The notes under the pieces are model-generated. The model did no database searches. It was not told where the DNA came from and worked only from the letters and a program-made list of their open reading frames with translations. This document shows positions 49,130 to 58,953 of a stretch of 64,000 bases of DNA, in pieces. The DNA is taken from assembly GCF_021412565.1 (NCBI RefSeq), contig NZ_JAKCLJ010000005.1, positions 1 to 64,000 of the forward strand, in the 5' to 3' direction. This DNA comes from Shewanella sp. AS1. GTDB lineage: Bacteria > Pseudomonadota > Gammaproteobacteria > Enterobacterales > Shewanellaceae. Position 1 is the first letter of the stretch. Every line of letters starts with the position of its first letter. Position numbers and translations under genes: made by a program.

Positions 49130-50161
49130 TTATCGGTTTGAGTAGATTTTGTACTTGTTGTTCTCGGCGGCAATGTTCACAGTTTTAAAATATTGAGCTA
49201 TGGTTTCGCTGTAGGGTAGATGACGGTTGGCCACTATCTGCCAGGTTCCGTTTTGAATGAGCCGCTCCGCGCTATCGCGTACAAACTGGGTCGCAATATC
49301 GGTTGTGCTACTCAAGCCGTCATGGAAGGGGGGGTTAGAGATAATGGCATCGAAACTACCACTGGTTTGATGCAGACCATCTGATGGATAGACTTTGGCC
49401 TGCATGCCGTTAGCCGCCAGGGTCAGTTGGCAGGAGGCTAGAGCCATGGCATTGATATCGACACATTCCATCTTCAGAGTCGGCTGTGCCTTTAACAGTG
49501 CTACGCTGATAATTCCCGCGCCACAGCCAAAATCTAACACTCTGCCATGAAGTTGTGGCAGGTGTTCTAATAGGAGCTGGGTTCCGTTATCGAGTTTTTT
49601 CTCGCTAAAGACACCGACCAGATTGAAGATGGTTAACTCTCCCTGCGGGGTGGCCAAGGGGTAGCGTTTGACCCAGTCCTGCAGGTTCATTTTTGGGGGC
49701 TGCTCCAGCATCTCACTGGCAAACAGTAGGCAGTGACGGGCATTGTCCAATTTACTGGCCGGACCGAAATAGCTGGGCAGTTGCTTGGCGACAGAGCGAA
49801 TGCCCCCTTTATTTTCTCCGACAATAAAGAGTTCCCCCCCCGGCGCGAGTTGATTTGCCGCCAGTTGGATGAGGTAGGGGGCGAGACTCTTAGATTTAGG
49901 ATAGTAAATAATGGCACAGTCGAACGCAGGCTTGAGCTGCACCTCTTCAGGCAGCTGATGACCAAAATAACTTTCCAGCTTTTCTGTCTGGTGACTTGAA
50001 AGTTGCTGATAGTGGTTAAAGTCCAGTGCCAGGGCAGTTACTCGCTTGGCAAAATTCAGTAACTCTTTGGCAAATAAGTCACTTTCGAAATTGAGCAGTA
50101 AAACGTTTTTATCGCTAAATAGCTCGCTGTTTCGTAATAGGAGTTGTGAAGGGGTCGATAG
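49130..50161 (-). CDS. rsmC: 16S rRNA m2G1207 methyltransferase RsmC
   Basis: About 344 aa, starting at GTG 50164 or a codon close by. Two methyltransferase-like domains: the N-terminal one is degenerate, the C-terminal one has the SAM motif [17 protein letters not shown], an acidic residue in [12 protein letters not shown] and the amino-methyltransferase catalytic motif NPPFHDG. This layout is RsmC, which methylates G1207 in 16S rRNA of the 30S subunit. It is divergent from the GGDEF/EAL gene. Confidence 0.95.
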   Translation of the reverse strand, partial: LSTPSQLLLRNSELFSDKNVLLLNFESDLFAKELLNFAKRVTALALDFNHYQQLSSHQTEKLESYFGHQLPEEVQLKPAFDCAIIYYPKSKSLAPYLIQLAANQLAPGGELFIVGENKGGIRSVAKQLPSYFGPASKLDNARHCLLFASEMLEQPPKMNLQDWVKRYPLATPQGELTIFNLVGVFSEKKLDNGTQLLLEHLPQLHGRVLDFGCGAGIISVALLKAQPTLKMECVDINAMALASCQLTLAANGMQAKVYPSDGLHQTSGSFDAIISNPPFHDGLSSTTDIATQFVRDSAERLIQNGTWQIVANRHLPYSETIAQYFKTVNIAAENNKYKIYSNR

Positions 50162-50164
50162 CAC

Positions 50165-50501
50165 GGAAAACCAGCCTGAGAAAAATTTGTTCCATTATAT
50201 CTTCTATCCAGAGTGATTCAGTAACTATTTATTATGCCCTTGTGCTTATTCTTGTCTAAGCTGTAGCTAGGAACTGCTTTAGTGTAGGTTTTTTGTTTGG
50301 GCACTTACCTGCCCTGGAAAAATATAATGGAATTATGAATCAAACAGTTATAGCTTATCAGCATAGTCTGTCGACATGGATGTTAGCCGTATTCTCTCCC
50401 CTTATCCATCTCAATACAGCTGCAATTTTGATTGACCACTCATACAATGCTTATTGCAATAAGCATGCGTCTTTTGTGCCAACCGAAATAGGGTGACGGG
50501 C
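50165..50501. other. Gene-free region between rsmC and the EAL protein
   Basis: A 337-bp divergent intergenic stretch. A 67-codon frame at 50293-50496 has no family resemblance or good ribosome site. I see no operator or terminator I can name. Confidence 0.4.
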
Positions 50502-52970
50502 ATGGCTAAGACACATTTCTTGAGTATCAGGTGGAAGTTACTGATTGTGGTCATGGCGATCCTTTTCTTGGTCGGTGGCGTGATCAGCGGCTTTGCCTAT
50601 CTTCAGCTGCATCAGCAGCAGCTGGACATGCTCGAATCCCAGAAAGATGAGTTCGCCCAAAGTATAGATACCACTATGGACAGTGTTGTGGAGAACTCAT
50701 TGCAGGCTGCAATGCAATTGGCTTTCATCGCCAAAGAGAGCGGCATAGAGGGTAGTCAGGCCTATCGACAGATGTTGGCTCGGGATTGGGCCGACATTCA
50801 GCTTTATTGGAACTTGAGTGCCTTCAGTCTATTTAGTATCGATGGGGTGCAACTGGCGCATGCTGGTAAGGAGCATACCGAAGATGATGTGCTCTGGTTA
50901 TTGTCCAGCGAAGCCTCCTATGAGCTTGAATCCAGAGTGGTATGTGCCGCCAGCTGTGCAATTCAGGTTTTGGTGCCCACTCTGATTAAGAGTAAGCCCC
51001 ACCTTTTTCTAATCGAGTCGACCCTGACTGAGATGCTGAGCCATTTTCGTGTCGATAGAGATGTAGAGCTGGCCATATTGGACGCTAGGCAGGAGCAGGC
51101 TGATAAAGAACAGTTTTGGCAAAGGGTGCTCTACAGTGTCAGTAACCGACCTATCAGCCTGGATTTGTTATACCAAATGGCTGACAAGTATGAGTGGGAG
51201 CAAGTGCTTGAAGGTGATGGGGTGTTTGACTATCAGCAGCAGCCGTGGGCGGTATGGTTTTTTCCATTAGACAGTGGCGATAACTCGCCTATGTTGGTGC
51301 TAATGACAAGCCTGGAGCTGTGGCAGCAGAGGGTCAGCACATTTCAGCAGGGGATGGCGGGTACACTATTGTTTGGCTTTCTGCTGGCCGGTGGTTTGAT
51401 CTTATGGATAGTCAGGGCGCCGGTATTGAGTCTTGCTCATCATGCCAGAACCTTGCCCCTGTTGGCTGAGCATGAGTTTTCAGAAGTTAACTCGAGTGTG
51501 CCGCTTGTCCGTAGCTGGCTGCGCGATGAGGTCGATCTGATACATCAGGCCACCCGAGAGTTGTCTCAAACCATGCAGCGGTTTGAGAGTGATACCGATG
51601 AGTACACCAAAGAGCTGGAAAGACGTGCCATGCTGGACACGCTCACCTGTCTTCCCAATCAGTCCATGTTGTATCACGAGTTACAAAAGGCGATAGCCTG
51701 TATCGGGGTCAATAATGACAGGGTGGTTTTGTTATCGCTGGAGCTGGATGAGTTTCAGCGCATTAATGACACGCTAGACCATATTCATGTTGATGAGTTA
51801 ATTAAGATTATTGCGGCGCGTCTGAGCAACAGTGTGCGTGAGAAGGACACGATATTTCGTCAAGAAGGTGACAAGTTCCTGATCTTATTACGCCATGTTA
51901 AAGGCGATCAGGAGGTGCGCACCTTGATCCACCGTATCTTTGCTGCCCTGCAATTTCCTGTCGTTTTGGGTAACCAGAAGTTGATTGTGACCGCGAGTAT
52001 AGGTCTTACCTACTGCAATGAACCTCATATTACCGCAGAGGAGCTGATCTGGCGGGCAGCCCTCGCATTACACCATGCCAAGAGAGCCGGTCGCAGTAAT
52101 TACCGCTTTTTCGACGAAGAGATGCTCAATCAGGCCAATGATTTTTCGACAATCGAGCTGGATATTACCCATGGGATGGAACAAGAGCAGCTGCTACTTT
52201 TCTTGCAACCTATAGTGGAACTTCCCTACGGTAAACTGGTGGGATTTGAGGCCCTGGTGCGTTGGTTCCACCCCGAGCGAGGCTTGATCATGCCGGGAGA
52301 TTTTATCCCCAGAATTGAGAAGAGTGATGTCAGCATAGCCTTGAGCCACTATTTAATCAGAAAAGCCGTTGCATTGATTGGGCGTCTGCAACAGGCTGGG
52401 TGGGATGACCTTTACCTGTCGCTCAATCTCTCGGCCAAACAGTATTTAGATCAGACCTTAGTGCAAGTTCTGGCTGAAGAGTTGAGTAACAGCGGTATTT
52501 CAGGGCATTGCCTGTTACTGGAAGTCGCCGAAGATTTTGTTGTTGGGCAAGTAAAGCAGGCGATGGCCGCCATGGAAGCGATACAGGCTTTAGGGGTGAG
52601 GATCGCCATTGATGATTTTGGCACAGGCTATTCATTATTAAATCATTTTGAGCGTCAGTCCTTTGATTTATTAAAAATAGATCAATGCTTTATTTCAAAT
52701 ATGCTCGAAGGAAAGGCTGATTCTCATATCGTGACCAGGGTGATCGAATCTGCCCATAAACTGGGTAAGCAGGTGGTGGCCGAAGGCGTGGAGAGTCAGG
52801 CTCAGGTGGATTTTCTCAGCATGATAAATTGCGAATTTGCCCAGGGGTATCATTTCTCTCGGCCGCTGGAGATTGAAAGCGTTTTCAATATATTGAGTGC
52901 GATGCAAGCGGACAGGCTATGGCCTGTAAAGACGCTGCCCCAGCTGGTGATGGCCAAGCTGGGGAGCTGA
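50502..52970 (+). CDS. Membrane-bound GGDEF/EAL protein: degenerate GGDEF, intact EAL (probable c-di-GMP phosphodiesterase)
   Basis: About 822 aa from ATG 50502 (GGGTGA upstream). One membrane span at ~13-33 (LLIVVMAILFLVGGVISGF), an extracytoplasmic sensor of ~250 residues, and a second span at ~285-305 (GTLLFGFLLAGGLILWIV). The GGDEF domain (~375-525) has EGDKF in place of GGDEF, so cyclase activity is unlikely. The EAL domain (~560-790) keeps GFEALVRW, LSLNLSAKQ, IDDFGTGYS, LLKIDQ and AEGVES, so c-di-GMP hydrolysis is expected. The periplasmic Cys pair (VVCAASCAIQ) may be redox- or ligand-related. Confidence 0.9.
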   Translation: MAKTHFLSIRWKLLIVVMAILFLVGGVISGFAYLQLHQQQLDMLESQKDEFAQSIDTTMDSVVENSLQAAMQLAFIAKESGIEGSQAYRQMLARDWADIQLYWNLSAFSLFSIDGVQLAHAGKEHTEDDVLWLLSSEASYELESRVVCAASCAIQVLVPTLIKSKPHLFLIESTLTEMLSHFRVDRDVELAILDARQEQADKEQFWQRVLYSVSNRPISLDLLYQMADKYEWEQVLEGDGVFDYQQQPWAVWFFPLDSGDNSPMLVLMTSLELWQQRVSTFQQGMAGTLLFGFLLAGGLILWIVRAPVLSLAHHARTLPLLAEHEFSEVNSSVPLVRSWLRDEVDLIHQATRELSQTMQRFESDTDEYTKELERRAMLDTLTCLPNQSMLYHELQKAIACIGVNNDRVVLLSLELDEFQRINDTLDHIHVDELIKIIAARLSNSVREKDTIFRQEGDKFLILLRHVKGDQEVRTLIHRIFAALQFPVVLGNQKLIVTASIGLTYCNEPHITAEELIWRAALALHHAKRAGRSNYRFFDEEMLNQANDFSTIELDITHGMEQEQLLLFLQPIVELPYGKLVGFEALVRWFHPERGLIMPGDFIPRIEKSDVSIALSHYLIRKAVALIGRLQQAGWDDLYLSLNLSAKQYLDQTLVQVLAEELSNSGISGHCLLLEVAEDFVVGQVKQAMAAMEAIQALGVRIAIDDFGTGYSLLNHFERQSFDLLKIDQCFISNMLEGKADSHIVTRVIESAHKLGKQVVAEGVESQAQVDFLSMINCEFAQGYHFSRPLEIESVFNILSAMQADRLWPVKTLPQLVMAKLGS

Positions 52971-53017
52971 GAGTCAGTTGAGGTTAACGCTTTCTTGGCA
53001 GACTCGATTTCAGCGGC

Positions 53018-54424
53018 CTACGTGTTCTTATCTAGCGTGACAAGGCTCGGTAAGGCCGTGTTTACTGGCTTTGTAGGCGCAACCGCTTTCGTCTGGGCCT
53101 TGGGTTGTGGCTCCTTGGGCAGCAGGCTGATCAGATGCTTGGCTATATCGGTATTATCCAGCTGACCGAAGAAGAGAGGCGATGCCGGCCCAGAGGCAAA
53201 CACTTGTACATCTATGCCTGTATGGCCTTCTGTCGTCCAGCCGGTATTTGAGCGTTTATCTATCAGCTGTTTCAGGCTGGCATGCAGTCGCTTTTGTCCC
53301 TGCATTCTGGCGTTGGCAAGCTGTTGATACTCTTGCTCGTCCAGTTCCAAGCCGAGTCTGAGTTCCACCAGAGTACGCCAGTCATCAATTGCCACAGCAT
53401 CTTTGGCGATCTTCTCTGGACTTGCCTGAATGGTGCGCAGTACTTGCGGATCCCAGCGATACTCATCGTTGGCGCCTATGGATAAGCCGCCCGTATTATG
53501 ATCCGCCGTAACCACCATCAGGGTATCATTGTTGTTGCGAACATACTGTTCCACCACTTCAACGGCATTAGCAAATTCATGTATCTCGGCCATGGCACTC
53601 GCGATATCGTTATCATGGCCTGCCCAGTCGATAAGGCTGCCTTCGACTAACAGCACAAACCCTTTGTCATTGCGGGAGAGTAGTTCCAGGGCTTTTTGCA
53701 CCATTTTACTCAGGCGATTGGTATTGGGTTCATCTATGGCCCAGGGCAGCTCTACCTCAGCAAACAGACCGATCACCTTTGGCTGATTGAGATCATTGAG
53801 CCGACTAAAATCTGACAGATAGTGATAACCCTTGGCCTCGAACTGTTTGATTAATGAGGCTGGGAAATATTTCTGCCCACCCCCTAACATCAGATCGGCA
53901 TCTGTATTCAGGTAGCTCTGTGCCAAGGCGTCGTAGTGACTTCTGTCGGCTTCATGACTCAAGAAGGCGGCCGGTGTGGCATGGTTAATTTGTGAGGTGA
54001 CCGCCACGCCTGTACTCATACCTCGGCGCTTAGCCAGTTCCAGCAGTGTGGGGATCGGCTGCTTATTGGTATCCACAGAGATGGCGCCATTATAGCTTTT
54101 CACTCCGGTTGCTAGGGCGGTAGCCGCGGCAGCCGAATCTGTGACTAAGCCGCTAACGGCAGCAGGATAGGTGCTGGCCTTACCCACAAACAGACGATCG
54201 AATACCGTTTGCTCTATCTCCTGGGTGTTGGGATTATCTTGATAGTAACGGTAGGCGCTGGTGTAGGCCGGCCCCATGCCATCGCCAATCATGATCACCA
54301 TATTTTTGGGGCGATTGGGCGCTGAATCTATGGATAGCAGATCGGCAGAATCGGCAGAAACCGCGCCCCAACTCAGCAAGCTTGTACTCATTATCAGGCT
54401 GGCAAACAGCTTAATTCGCTTCAT
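53018..54424 (-). CDS. phoA: Alkaline phosphatase (PhoA family)
   Basis: A 468-aa periplasmic phosphomonoesterase. A signal peptide (KRIKLFASLIMSTSLLSWGA) precedes the metal-site segment MVIMIGDGMGPAYTSA, the nucleophile Ser in GLVTDSAAAATALATG, LLVEGSLIDWAGHDND (zinc ligands), VTADHNTGGL and GWTTEGHTG. A disordered Lys/Pro/Ala tail ends the protein. ATG 54424 follows TGGAG, 13 bp after gshB, so it is probably co-transcribed with gshB. No Pho box is visible in the short gap; phosphate control, if any, would have to act through an upstream promoter. Confidence 0.95.
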   Translation of the reverse strand: MKRIKLFASLIMSTSLLSWGAVSADSADLLSIDSAPNRPKNMVIMIGDGMGPAYTSAYRYYQDNPNTQEIEQTVFDRLFVGKASTYPAAVSGLVTDSAAAATALATGVKSYNGAISVDTNKQPIPTLLELAKRRGMSTGVAVTSQINHATPAAFLSHEADRSHYDALAQSYLNTDADLMLGGGQKYFPASLIKQFEAKGYHYLSDFSRLNDLNQPKVIGLFAEVELPWAIDEPNTNRLSKMVQKALELLSRNDKGFVLLVEGSLIDWAGHDNDIASAMAEIHEFANAVEVVEQYVRNNNDTLMVVTADHNTGGLSIGANDEYRWDPQVLRTIQASPEKIAKDAVAIDDWRTLVELRLGLELDEQEYQQLANARMQGQKRLHASLKQLIDKRSNTGWTTEGHTGIDVQVFASGPASPLFFGQLDNTDIAKHLISLLPKEPQPKAQTKAVAPTKPVNTALPSLVTLDKNT

Positions 54425-54437
54425 TATGACTCCAGTC

Positions 54438-55385
54438 TTAGGCCTTGATACGTTTCTCTATGGCATCCATCAACATGCCTGTAATATCCACATCGAAAGC
54501 GGCTTGGATCTCTTTAATACAGGTTGGGCTGGTGACATTAATTTCGGTGAGTTTATCACCAATCACATCCAGGCCAACGAAGATGAGTCCGCGCTTTTTC
54601 AGTTCAGGGCCTAGGGTGTTCGCTATAGCCCAGTCGCTGTCAGACAGTGGCTGAGCCACCCCTTTGCCGCCAGCGGCCAGGTTGCCGCGGGTCTCTCCTT
54701 TTTGTGGGATCCGTGCCAGCGAGTAAGGCACAGGTACACCATCTACGACTAAAATTCGCTTATCGCCAGCCGTGATATCGGGAATGAAGGCCTGGGCCAT
54801 GGCATACTGCTGACCGTGGTTGGTTAAGGTCTCGATGATCACCCCAAGGTTGGGATCACCTGCTTTGACACGGAAAATGGAGCTGCCGCCCATACCGTCC
54901 AGCGGCTTTAAGATGATATCGCCCTTGTCTTGATAAAAACGGCGGATCCGCTGAGCATCGCGGGTCACTATGGTTTCAGGGGTAAACTCGCTGAACCAGG
55001 CGGTAAAGAGTTTCTCGTTGGCATCGCGCAGACTCTGAGGCTTGTTAACGATTAACACGCCTTGCTCTTCGGCGCGCTCCAGCATGTAAGTGGCATAGAT
55101 AAACTCAGTATCGAAAGGCGGGTCCTTACGCATTAAGATCACGTCCAGTTCCGCCAGTGGCGTGTCCACCGCATCCTCGAGTTGATACCAGTTTTGTGGA
55201 TCGTCCTGCACCGACAGGTTGCGCATACTCGCCATGGCAACCCCGTTCACCATGGCCAGATCTTTCATCTCCATATAAAACAGTTGATAGCCGCGAGCCT
55301 GCGCCGCTAATAACATGGCGAAGCTGGAATCTTTCTTGATATTGATGTCGTTGATGGGATCCATCACTATGCCAAGCTTGATCAT
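54438..55385 (-). CDS. gshB: Glutathione synthetase
   Basis: The 315-aa ATP-grasp enzyme adds glycine to gamma-glutamylcysteine. Starts MIKLGIVMDPINDINIKKDS like E. coli GshB; MRKDPPFDTEFIYATY and LKPLDGMGGSSIFRV are family motifs; the C-terminal EINVTSPTCIKEI supplies metal/ATP contacts. It lies 61 bp after rsmE, in the conserved order endA-rsmE-gshB. Confidence 0.97.
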   Translation of the reverse strand: MIKLGIVMDPINDINIKKDSSFAMLLAAQARGYQLFYMEMKDLAMVNGVAMASMRNLSVQDDPQNWYQLEDAVDTPLAELDVILMRKDPPFDTEFIYATYMLERAEEQGVLIVNKPQSLRDANEKLFTAWFSEFTPETIVTRDAQRIRRFYQDKGDIILKPLDGMGGSSIFRVKAGDPNLGVIIETLTNHGQQYAMAQAFIPDITAGDKRILVVDGVPVPYSLARIPQKGETRGNLAAGGKGVAQPLSDSDWAIANTLGPELKKRGLIFVGLDVIGDKLTEINVTSPTCIKEIQAAFDVDITGMLMDAIEKRIKA

Positions 55386-55446
55386 AATATTCCTTAAACT
55401 GTGTCGGTCTGCTAAAGGCGGGGTGAGTAAAACCCTAATGTTAGCC

Positions 55447-56178
55447 TTATCCTAAGTCACCAAATTTGAGTTGCAGTGCGCTGATGGCTGTCAGGGCTGC
55501 GGTTTCAGTACGTAGCACTCTGGGGCCGAGCAGCACATCGGTAAAGGCGTGGGTTTCTGTCATGGCGATCTCTGCCTCTGACAATCCCCCTTCCGGGCCG
55601 ATCAAGAGTCGCACCCGTGCCGTATTCAATGCTAAGCCATTGATACCGTGTGAGGCACGCGGATGCAAGTTGAGTTTTATCGCCTCGCTCTGCTCGCTGC
55701 ACCACTGCTCCAGCGACATGGCTTCGCGAACCTGAGGCACGACGCTGCGTCCCGACTGTTCACAGGCGCTGATAACGATTTTTTGCCACTGCTGAATTTT
55801 CTTCTCCAGACGCTCACCGCTGAGCTTTACGCCGCAGCGCTCCGAAAACAGCGGGGTGATGGTGTTGACTCCCAGCTCAACGGATTTTTGCAGAGTAAAA
55901 TCCATGCGATCGCCCCTGGAGATCACTTGCCCTAGGTGTAGATTCAGTGGCGATTCAGCGTCATTAATCGCTTTCGCTAACACCTTTACCTGCACATGTT
56001 TCTTACTGGCCTCGATGATTTCGCTTAAATAGTTGCAACCATCGCCATTAAACAGCTCCAGTTGTTCGCCGCTGCCCATGCGCAATACACGGCCAACATG
56101 GCCCGCCGCTTCGCTGTCGAGCATCACAAGCTTATCTGTGGCGAGTTCGCCGGTTTGGTAGATTCTGGGTATTCTCAT
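55447..56178 (-). CDS. rsmE: 16S rRNA m3U1498 methyltransferase RsmE
   Basis: A 243-aa SPOUT methyltransferase for U1498 of 16S rRNA. N-terminal PUA-like domain ([32 protein letters not shown]), then the trefoil-knot SAM-site elements [14 protein letters not shown] and [21 protein letters not shown] 56178 follows a GGAG that overlaps the endA stop; spacing is 3 bp, so translation is coupled to endA. Confidence 0.97.
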   Translation of the reverse strand: MRIPRIYQTGELATDKLVMLDSEAAGHVGRVLRMGSGEQLELFNGDGCNYLSEIIEASKKHVQVKVLAKAINDAESPLNLHLGQVISRGDRMDFTLQKSVELGVNTITPLFSERCGVKLSGERLEKKIQQWQKIVISACEQSGRSVVPQVREAMSLEQWCSEQSEAIKLNLHPRASHGINGLALNTARVRLLIGPEGGLSEAEIAMTETHAFTDVLLGPRVLRTETAALTAISALQLKFGDLG

Positions 56179-56181
56179 TGC

Positions 56182-56925
56182 TTACTCCGCCACTTGTTTT
56201 ATGTCATTTTGCCGCTGACATTGTGCTTGCACAAAGGGGTTATGATTGCCCTGATGTTTTGCTATGGCATTATCGCGTTGACACTCCAGGTGATCGACGG
56301 GATAACTTCTATCCCAGGCCTGAAAGAGTTTCAGCTGACTGCTGGCGATTTTTAATCCGTATGTGTGCTGCATATAGAGATAAGTACGGGCAATCTGGCC
56401 CCGAGTATAGCTGGGCGGCTCGACTTTACGATCCTTAAAGTCGACTGTCATGGCGCACTGCCCATATTGCAGGGCTTTAGCGTTCCACTGACTAAAACGA
56501 TAGTTGCTGCGATCGCCGTTCACTTCACCTATGGCGGGCACAAGATTGTGCAGGTCGCTCTCCATCTTGGTGAACTCACTGTCTTGCTTGCCGCAATTTT
56601 TACGTCCGCCCTGTTGCCAGCATTGTCTTTGGTGACCAAATTCCCAGGCCGGTACTATATGTTCCCACTCGATTCGATTGGCACGTTTTTGTTGTTTTCG
56701 CACCTGATAGCCGCAGCGGTTAAAATCAGGCTGCCAGTTTTTGTTTGATGTATCTATGTCGCAACCACAATAGAAGCTGGTGGCCGACAACTCTTGAGTA
56801 TAGATAAGACGGGCCACTTTTTTGGCTTGGGTAAAACTACTGGGGTGCGAGGCCAATGCGCCATGGCTGGCAACAGACAGTACAAGTGCAGTCAGTGCGA
56901 CAGCGCACCGACGAGGTGAAATCAT
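56182..56925 (-). CDS. endA: Periplasmic/secreted endonuclease I
   Basis: A 247-aa non-specific nuclease of the EndA/Vvn family. The ATG at 56925 is preferred to a TTG one codon upstream. A signal peptide ([17 protein letters not shown]) is followed by the beta-beta-alpha metal motif with [14 protein letters not shown] (catalytic His and Glu) and [20 protein letters not shown]. Multiple Cys pairs ([17 protein letters not shown]) fit the disulfide-bonded family. First gene of the endA-rsmE pair. Confidence 0.95.
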   Translation of the reverse strand: MISPRRCAVALTALVLSVASHGALASHPSSFTQAKKVARLIYTQELSATSFYCGCDIDTSNKNWQPDFNRCGYQVRKQQKRANRIEWEHIVPAWEFGHQRQCWQQGGRKNCGKQDSEFTKMESDLHNLVPAIGEVNGDRSNYRFSQWNAKALQYGQCAMTVDFKDRKVEPPSYTRGQIARTYLYMQHTYGLKIASSQLKLFQAWDRSYPVDHLECQRDNAIAKHQGNHNPFVQAQCQRQNDIKQVAE

Positions 56926-57159
56926 CAATCTGGCATCCCTAAAGAGTATGTTGGCTTTTTTGTATAAGGTCGCGAGTGGTATAAGGTCGCGATATGACCT
57001 TAGGCAGCCGACTACTTAGTATCAATCATTAGCGTTATGTCGCCGATTTTACGGGATCTGGGGCATGCTAAGCAAGGAGGGCGCCCTTGTGAATGATAGC
57101 CCTGGCCTACAATCAGGGCTTGCGCTCTGAGCTTGCAAGGCAGGTTTGCAAAGAAAGTG

Positions 57160-57702
57160 CTAGAGATTTGGGCTGAGGGGCTGCTGGCAGCGGCGACAGC
57201 GGTATTGGGTTTCCTTACGAACGACCTTGTTATGACGGCGGATACTCAGCTCTACTGGGCCGCAGTCGCAGCGGTAGGTGAAGGTTTTGCCTGCCACAGA
57301 GCGGGTATCCAGGCTGTGGGTGGTATCTGGCTTAAGGCCATAGATAGACACCATCAAGGATTGCCACTCCTTACCGTGAGGTTTGACCCGGCCAAAAAGC
57401 TGATAGGCAAGCAGATGGCAGATCTCATGGGGCACTACCTGCTGCATAAAAATGTCCGGATTCTCTTCCAGTAAGGTAGCGTTAAACCTAAGTTTATTGA
57501 GCTGCAGATGCGCCGTGCCTGCGCTCTTCCCTCTGAGTTTGAAGTTGACCTCAGGGCGCGGGAAAGAATGCTTGAGTTTACCCTCGGCCTGTTGATAACA
57601 GGATTCAACTTGGGATAGCAGCTGCGCCTGCTGCAATGTCTCTGTTGAGGCCATAGGTGAGATAGGCCTGTGAGTTTGTTTGCGAAACAGCGATTTAAAC
57701 AT
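57160..57702 (-). CDS. sprT: SprT-family putative metalloprotease
   Basis: A 180-aa protein with the zinc motif HEICH (VVPHEICHLLAYQLFG), the second conserved stretch HGKEWQSLM and a C-terminal zinc ribbon (CDCGPVE...CRRCQQ). Family members resemble the protease domain of eukaryotic Spartan; the bacterial role is unclear. No strong ribosome site precedes ATG 57702; the next Met (57654, MASTETLQQ) is an alternative. It lies upstream of endA, as in E. coli. Confidence 0.9.
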   Translation of the reverse strand: MFKSLFRKQTHRPISPMASTETLQQAQLLSQVESCYQQAEGKLKHSFPRPEVNFKLRGKSAGTAHLQLNKLRFNATLLEENPDIFMQQVVPHEICHLLAYQLFGRVKPHGKEWQSLMVSIYGLKPDTTHSLDTRSVAGKTFTYRCDCGPVELSIRRHNKVVRKETQYRCRRCQQPLSPNL

Positions 57703-57732
57703 AGGGCGTCAGGGTTAAGATAAAGTGCGATT

Positions 57733-57758
57733 GAAAAAATGAGCCCGCATAGGCGGGC
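57733..57758 (-). terminator. Terminator after the C15-like gene
   Basis: GCCCGC and GCGGGC pair around a short loop; on the minus strand the stem is followed by TCATTTTTTC. Confidence 0.88.
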
Positions 57759-57792
57759 ACACTTTTAACGATACTTATCTTACGTCAGCTTG

Positions 57793-58953
57793 TTACAGAG
57801 TGCCAGCCGCCGCTTTAATCATCTCGGTGATCTGTGCCACTATCTGGGCTTCTGTCTCTGCCTCATAGGCGGCAACTCTCGGGGTGTGAATGTGACCGAC
57901 AGGAATGGGGCTATTGAACTGCTTGCCTAACAACACGGCACGGTAGGAGATCTCGTTAGAGAGATAACTGCCGCCCGATCCCGCCACTGAGATTTCATCC
58001 TGGAGTTCGGCCAGGGATTTTGCCTCGAATTTGCCCCGGCTCAATGTAGCGACTGTGTGGTTGTCATTGATCTGCCACTTGCCTTTGACCGTCTGCATGG
58101 CGGTCACAGGCAGAGAAAACTCCACAAACTCCGGACCATTGAGTGTTTTGCCATCAAACATAGGGGGCTTAGGCGCCGTGGGGGTTGCACCTGTTAGCAC
58201 ATTGAGGTTATCGGGAGCTTCGGCGCTGCGGTTACGGCCGGGGAAACGTTCTAAGTCAAAGTCGGTACGTCCCATGCTGACGGTAAAAATCGCATCTACG
58301 CTGCTTTCTCGATACACTGGGGTCAGCAGAGATTCGATAATGCCTTGATCGAAATCGGCAAAACGTACCGGTATCATCACTGTCTCTACTTGAGCCTGCT
58401 TGCCATTGACCTTGAACTTATAACCATCGAGCGCCAGGGCCGTCAGTCCAGAGGGATTGCTCTGATCTATATGGCGGTCGAGAAAGAAAGGATCGAAACC
58501 GGTTAACAGTATACGGATCTGGGTATCATCATCGTAATGGATGTCGCTAAAGCCGCGGGACGCTTTCTCCACTGCATTCAGGGCAATATCTTGCTGCCAG
58601 GGGGCAAGCTTAAAGGCGGGCTGATTTTGCTTTAATGTCTGTTTCATCGACAGGCGGCTCCAGTAGAGGGCCCTGTCATCTTTTCCGCCGGACTGAACAT
58701 CGCGCACGGCTTGCTGCCATAGGCGCTCGCCCTGATGAGCGACCATTTGAGTCATGACCAGTTCATCTTTTTGCTCACGATATTTACTACCAAGATCATC
58801 GACCAGCGCCTGATAACGTTCAACCACTTCCGGCATCGCCGCTTTGGCAGTGGGAATACGCGCTTCTTCCACATCACCTTGTGCCAATGCGGGCAGCGCT
58901 AAGCTACTTGAGATTAATAATGAGAGCGCCAGTGCTGAGGTACCATAGGTCAT
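57793..58953 (-). CDS. Secreted pyroglutamyl-peptidase (C15)-like protein with Ser in place of the active Cys
   Basis: ATG 58953 (386 aa) is chosen because AAGGAA is then 7 bp away; an ATG two codons earlier would sit on this site. Residues 1-~25 are a signal peptide (LALSLLISSSLALPALA). Residues ~150-370 have the C15 fold landmarks: ILLTGFDPFF, PVRFADFDQGI, SMGRTDFDLERFPGRNRS (with the Glu region), GSGGSYLSNEISYRAVL and GHIHTP. The position of catalytic Cys (YVCN in classic enzymes) is Ser332 (YLSN); Glu and His equivalents seem kept. It may be a serine-type hydrolase or a binding protein. A ~110-residue N-terminal region of unknown fold precedes. Confidence 0.78.
   Translation of the reverse strand: MTYGTSALALSLLISSSLALPALAQGDVEEARIPTAKAAMPEVVERYQALVDDLGSKYREQKDELVMTQMVAHQGERLWQQAVRDVQSGGKDDRALYWSRLSMKQTLKQNQPAFKLAPWQQDIALNAVEKASRGFSDIHYDDDTQIRILLTGFDPFFLDRHIDQSNPSGLTALALDGYKFKVNGKQAQVETVMIPVRFADFDQGIIESLLTPVYRESSVDAIFTVSMGRTDFDLERFPGRNRSAEAPDNLNVLTGATPTAPKPPMFDGKTLNGPEFVEFSLPVTAMQTVKGKWQINDNHTVATLSRGKFEAKSLAELQDEISVAGSGGSYLSNEISYRAVLLGKQFNSPIPVGHIHTPRVAAYEAETEAQIVAQITEMIKAAAGTL

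Noticed and set aside
50293..50496. 67-codon ORF before the EAL gene
   Set aside because: No ribosome site, family resemblance or codon bias; it overlaps the start region of the EAL gene.
57133..57474. 113-codon plus-strand ORF
   Set aside because: It is antisense to sprT, including its zinc motif.
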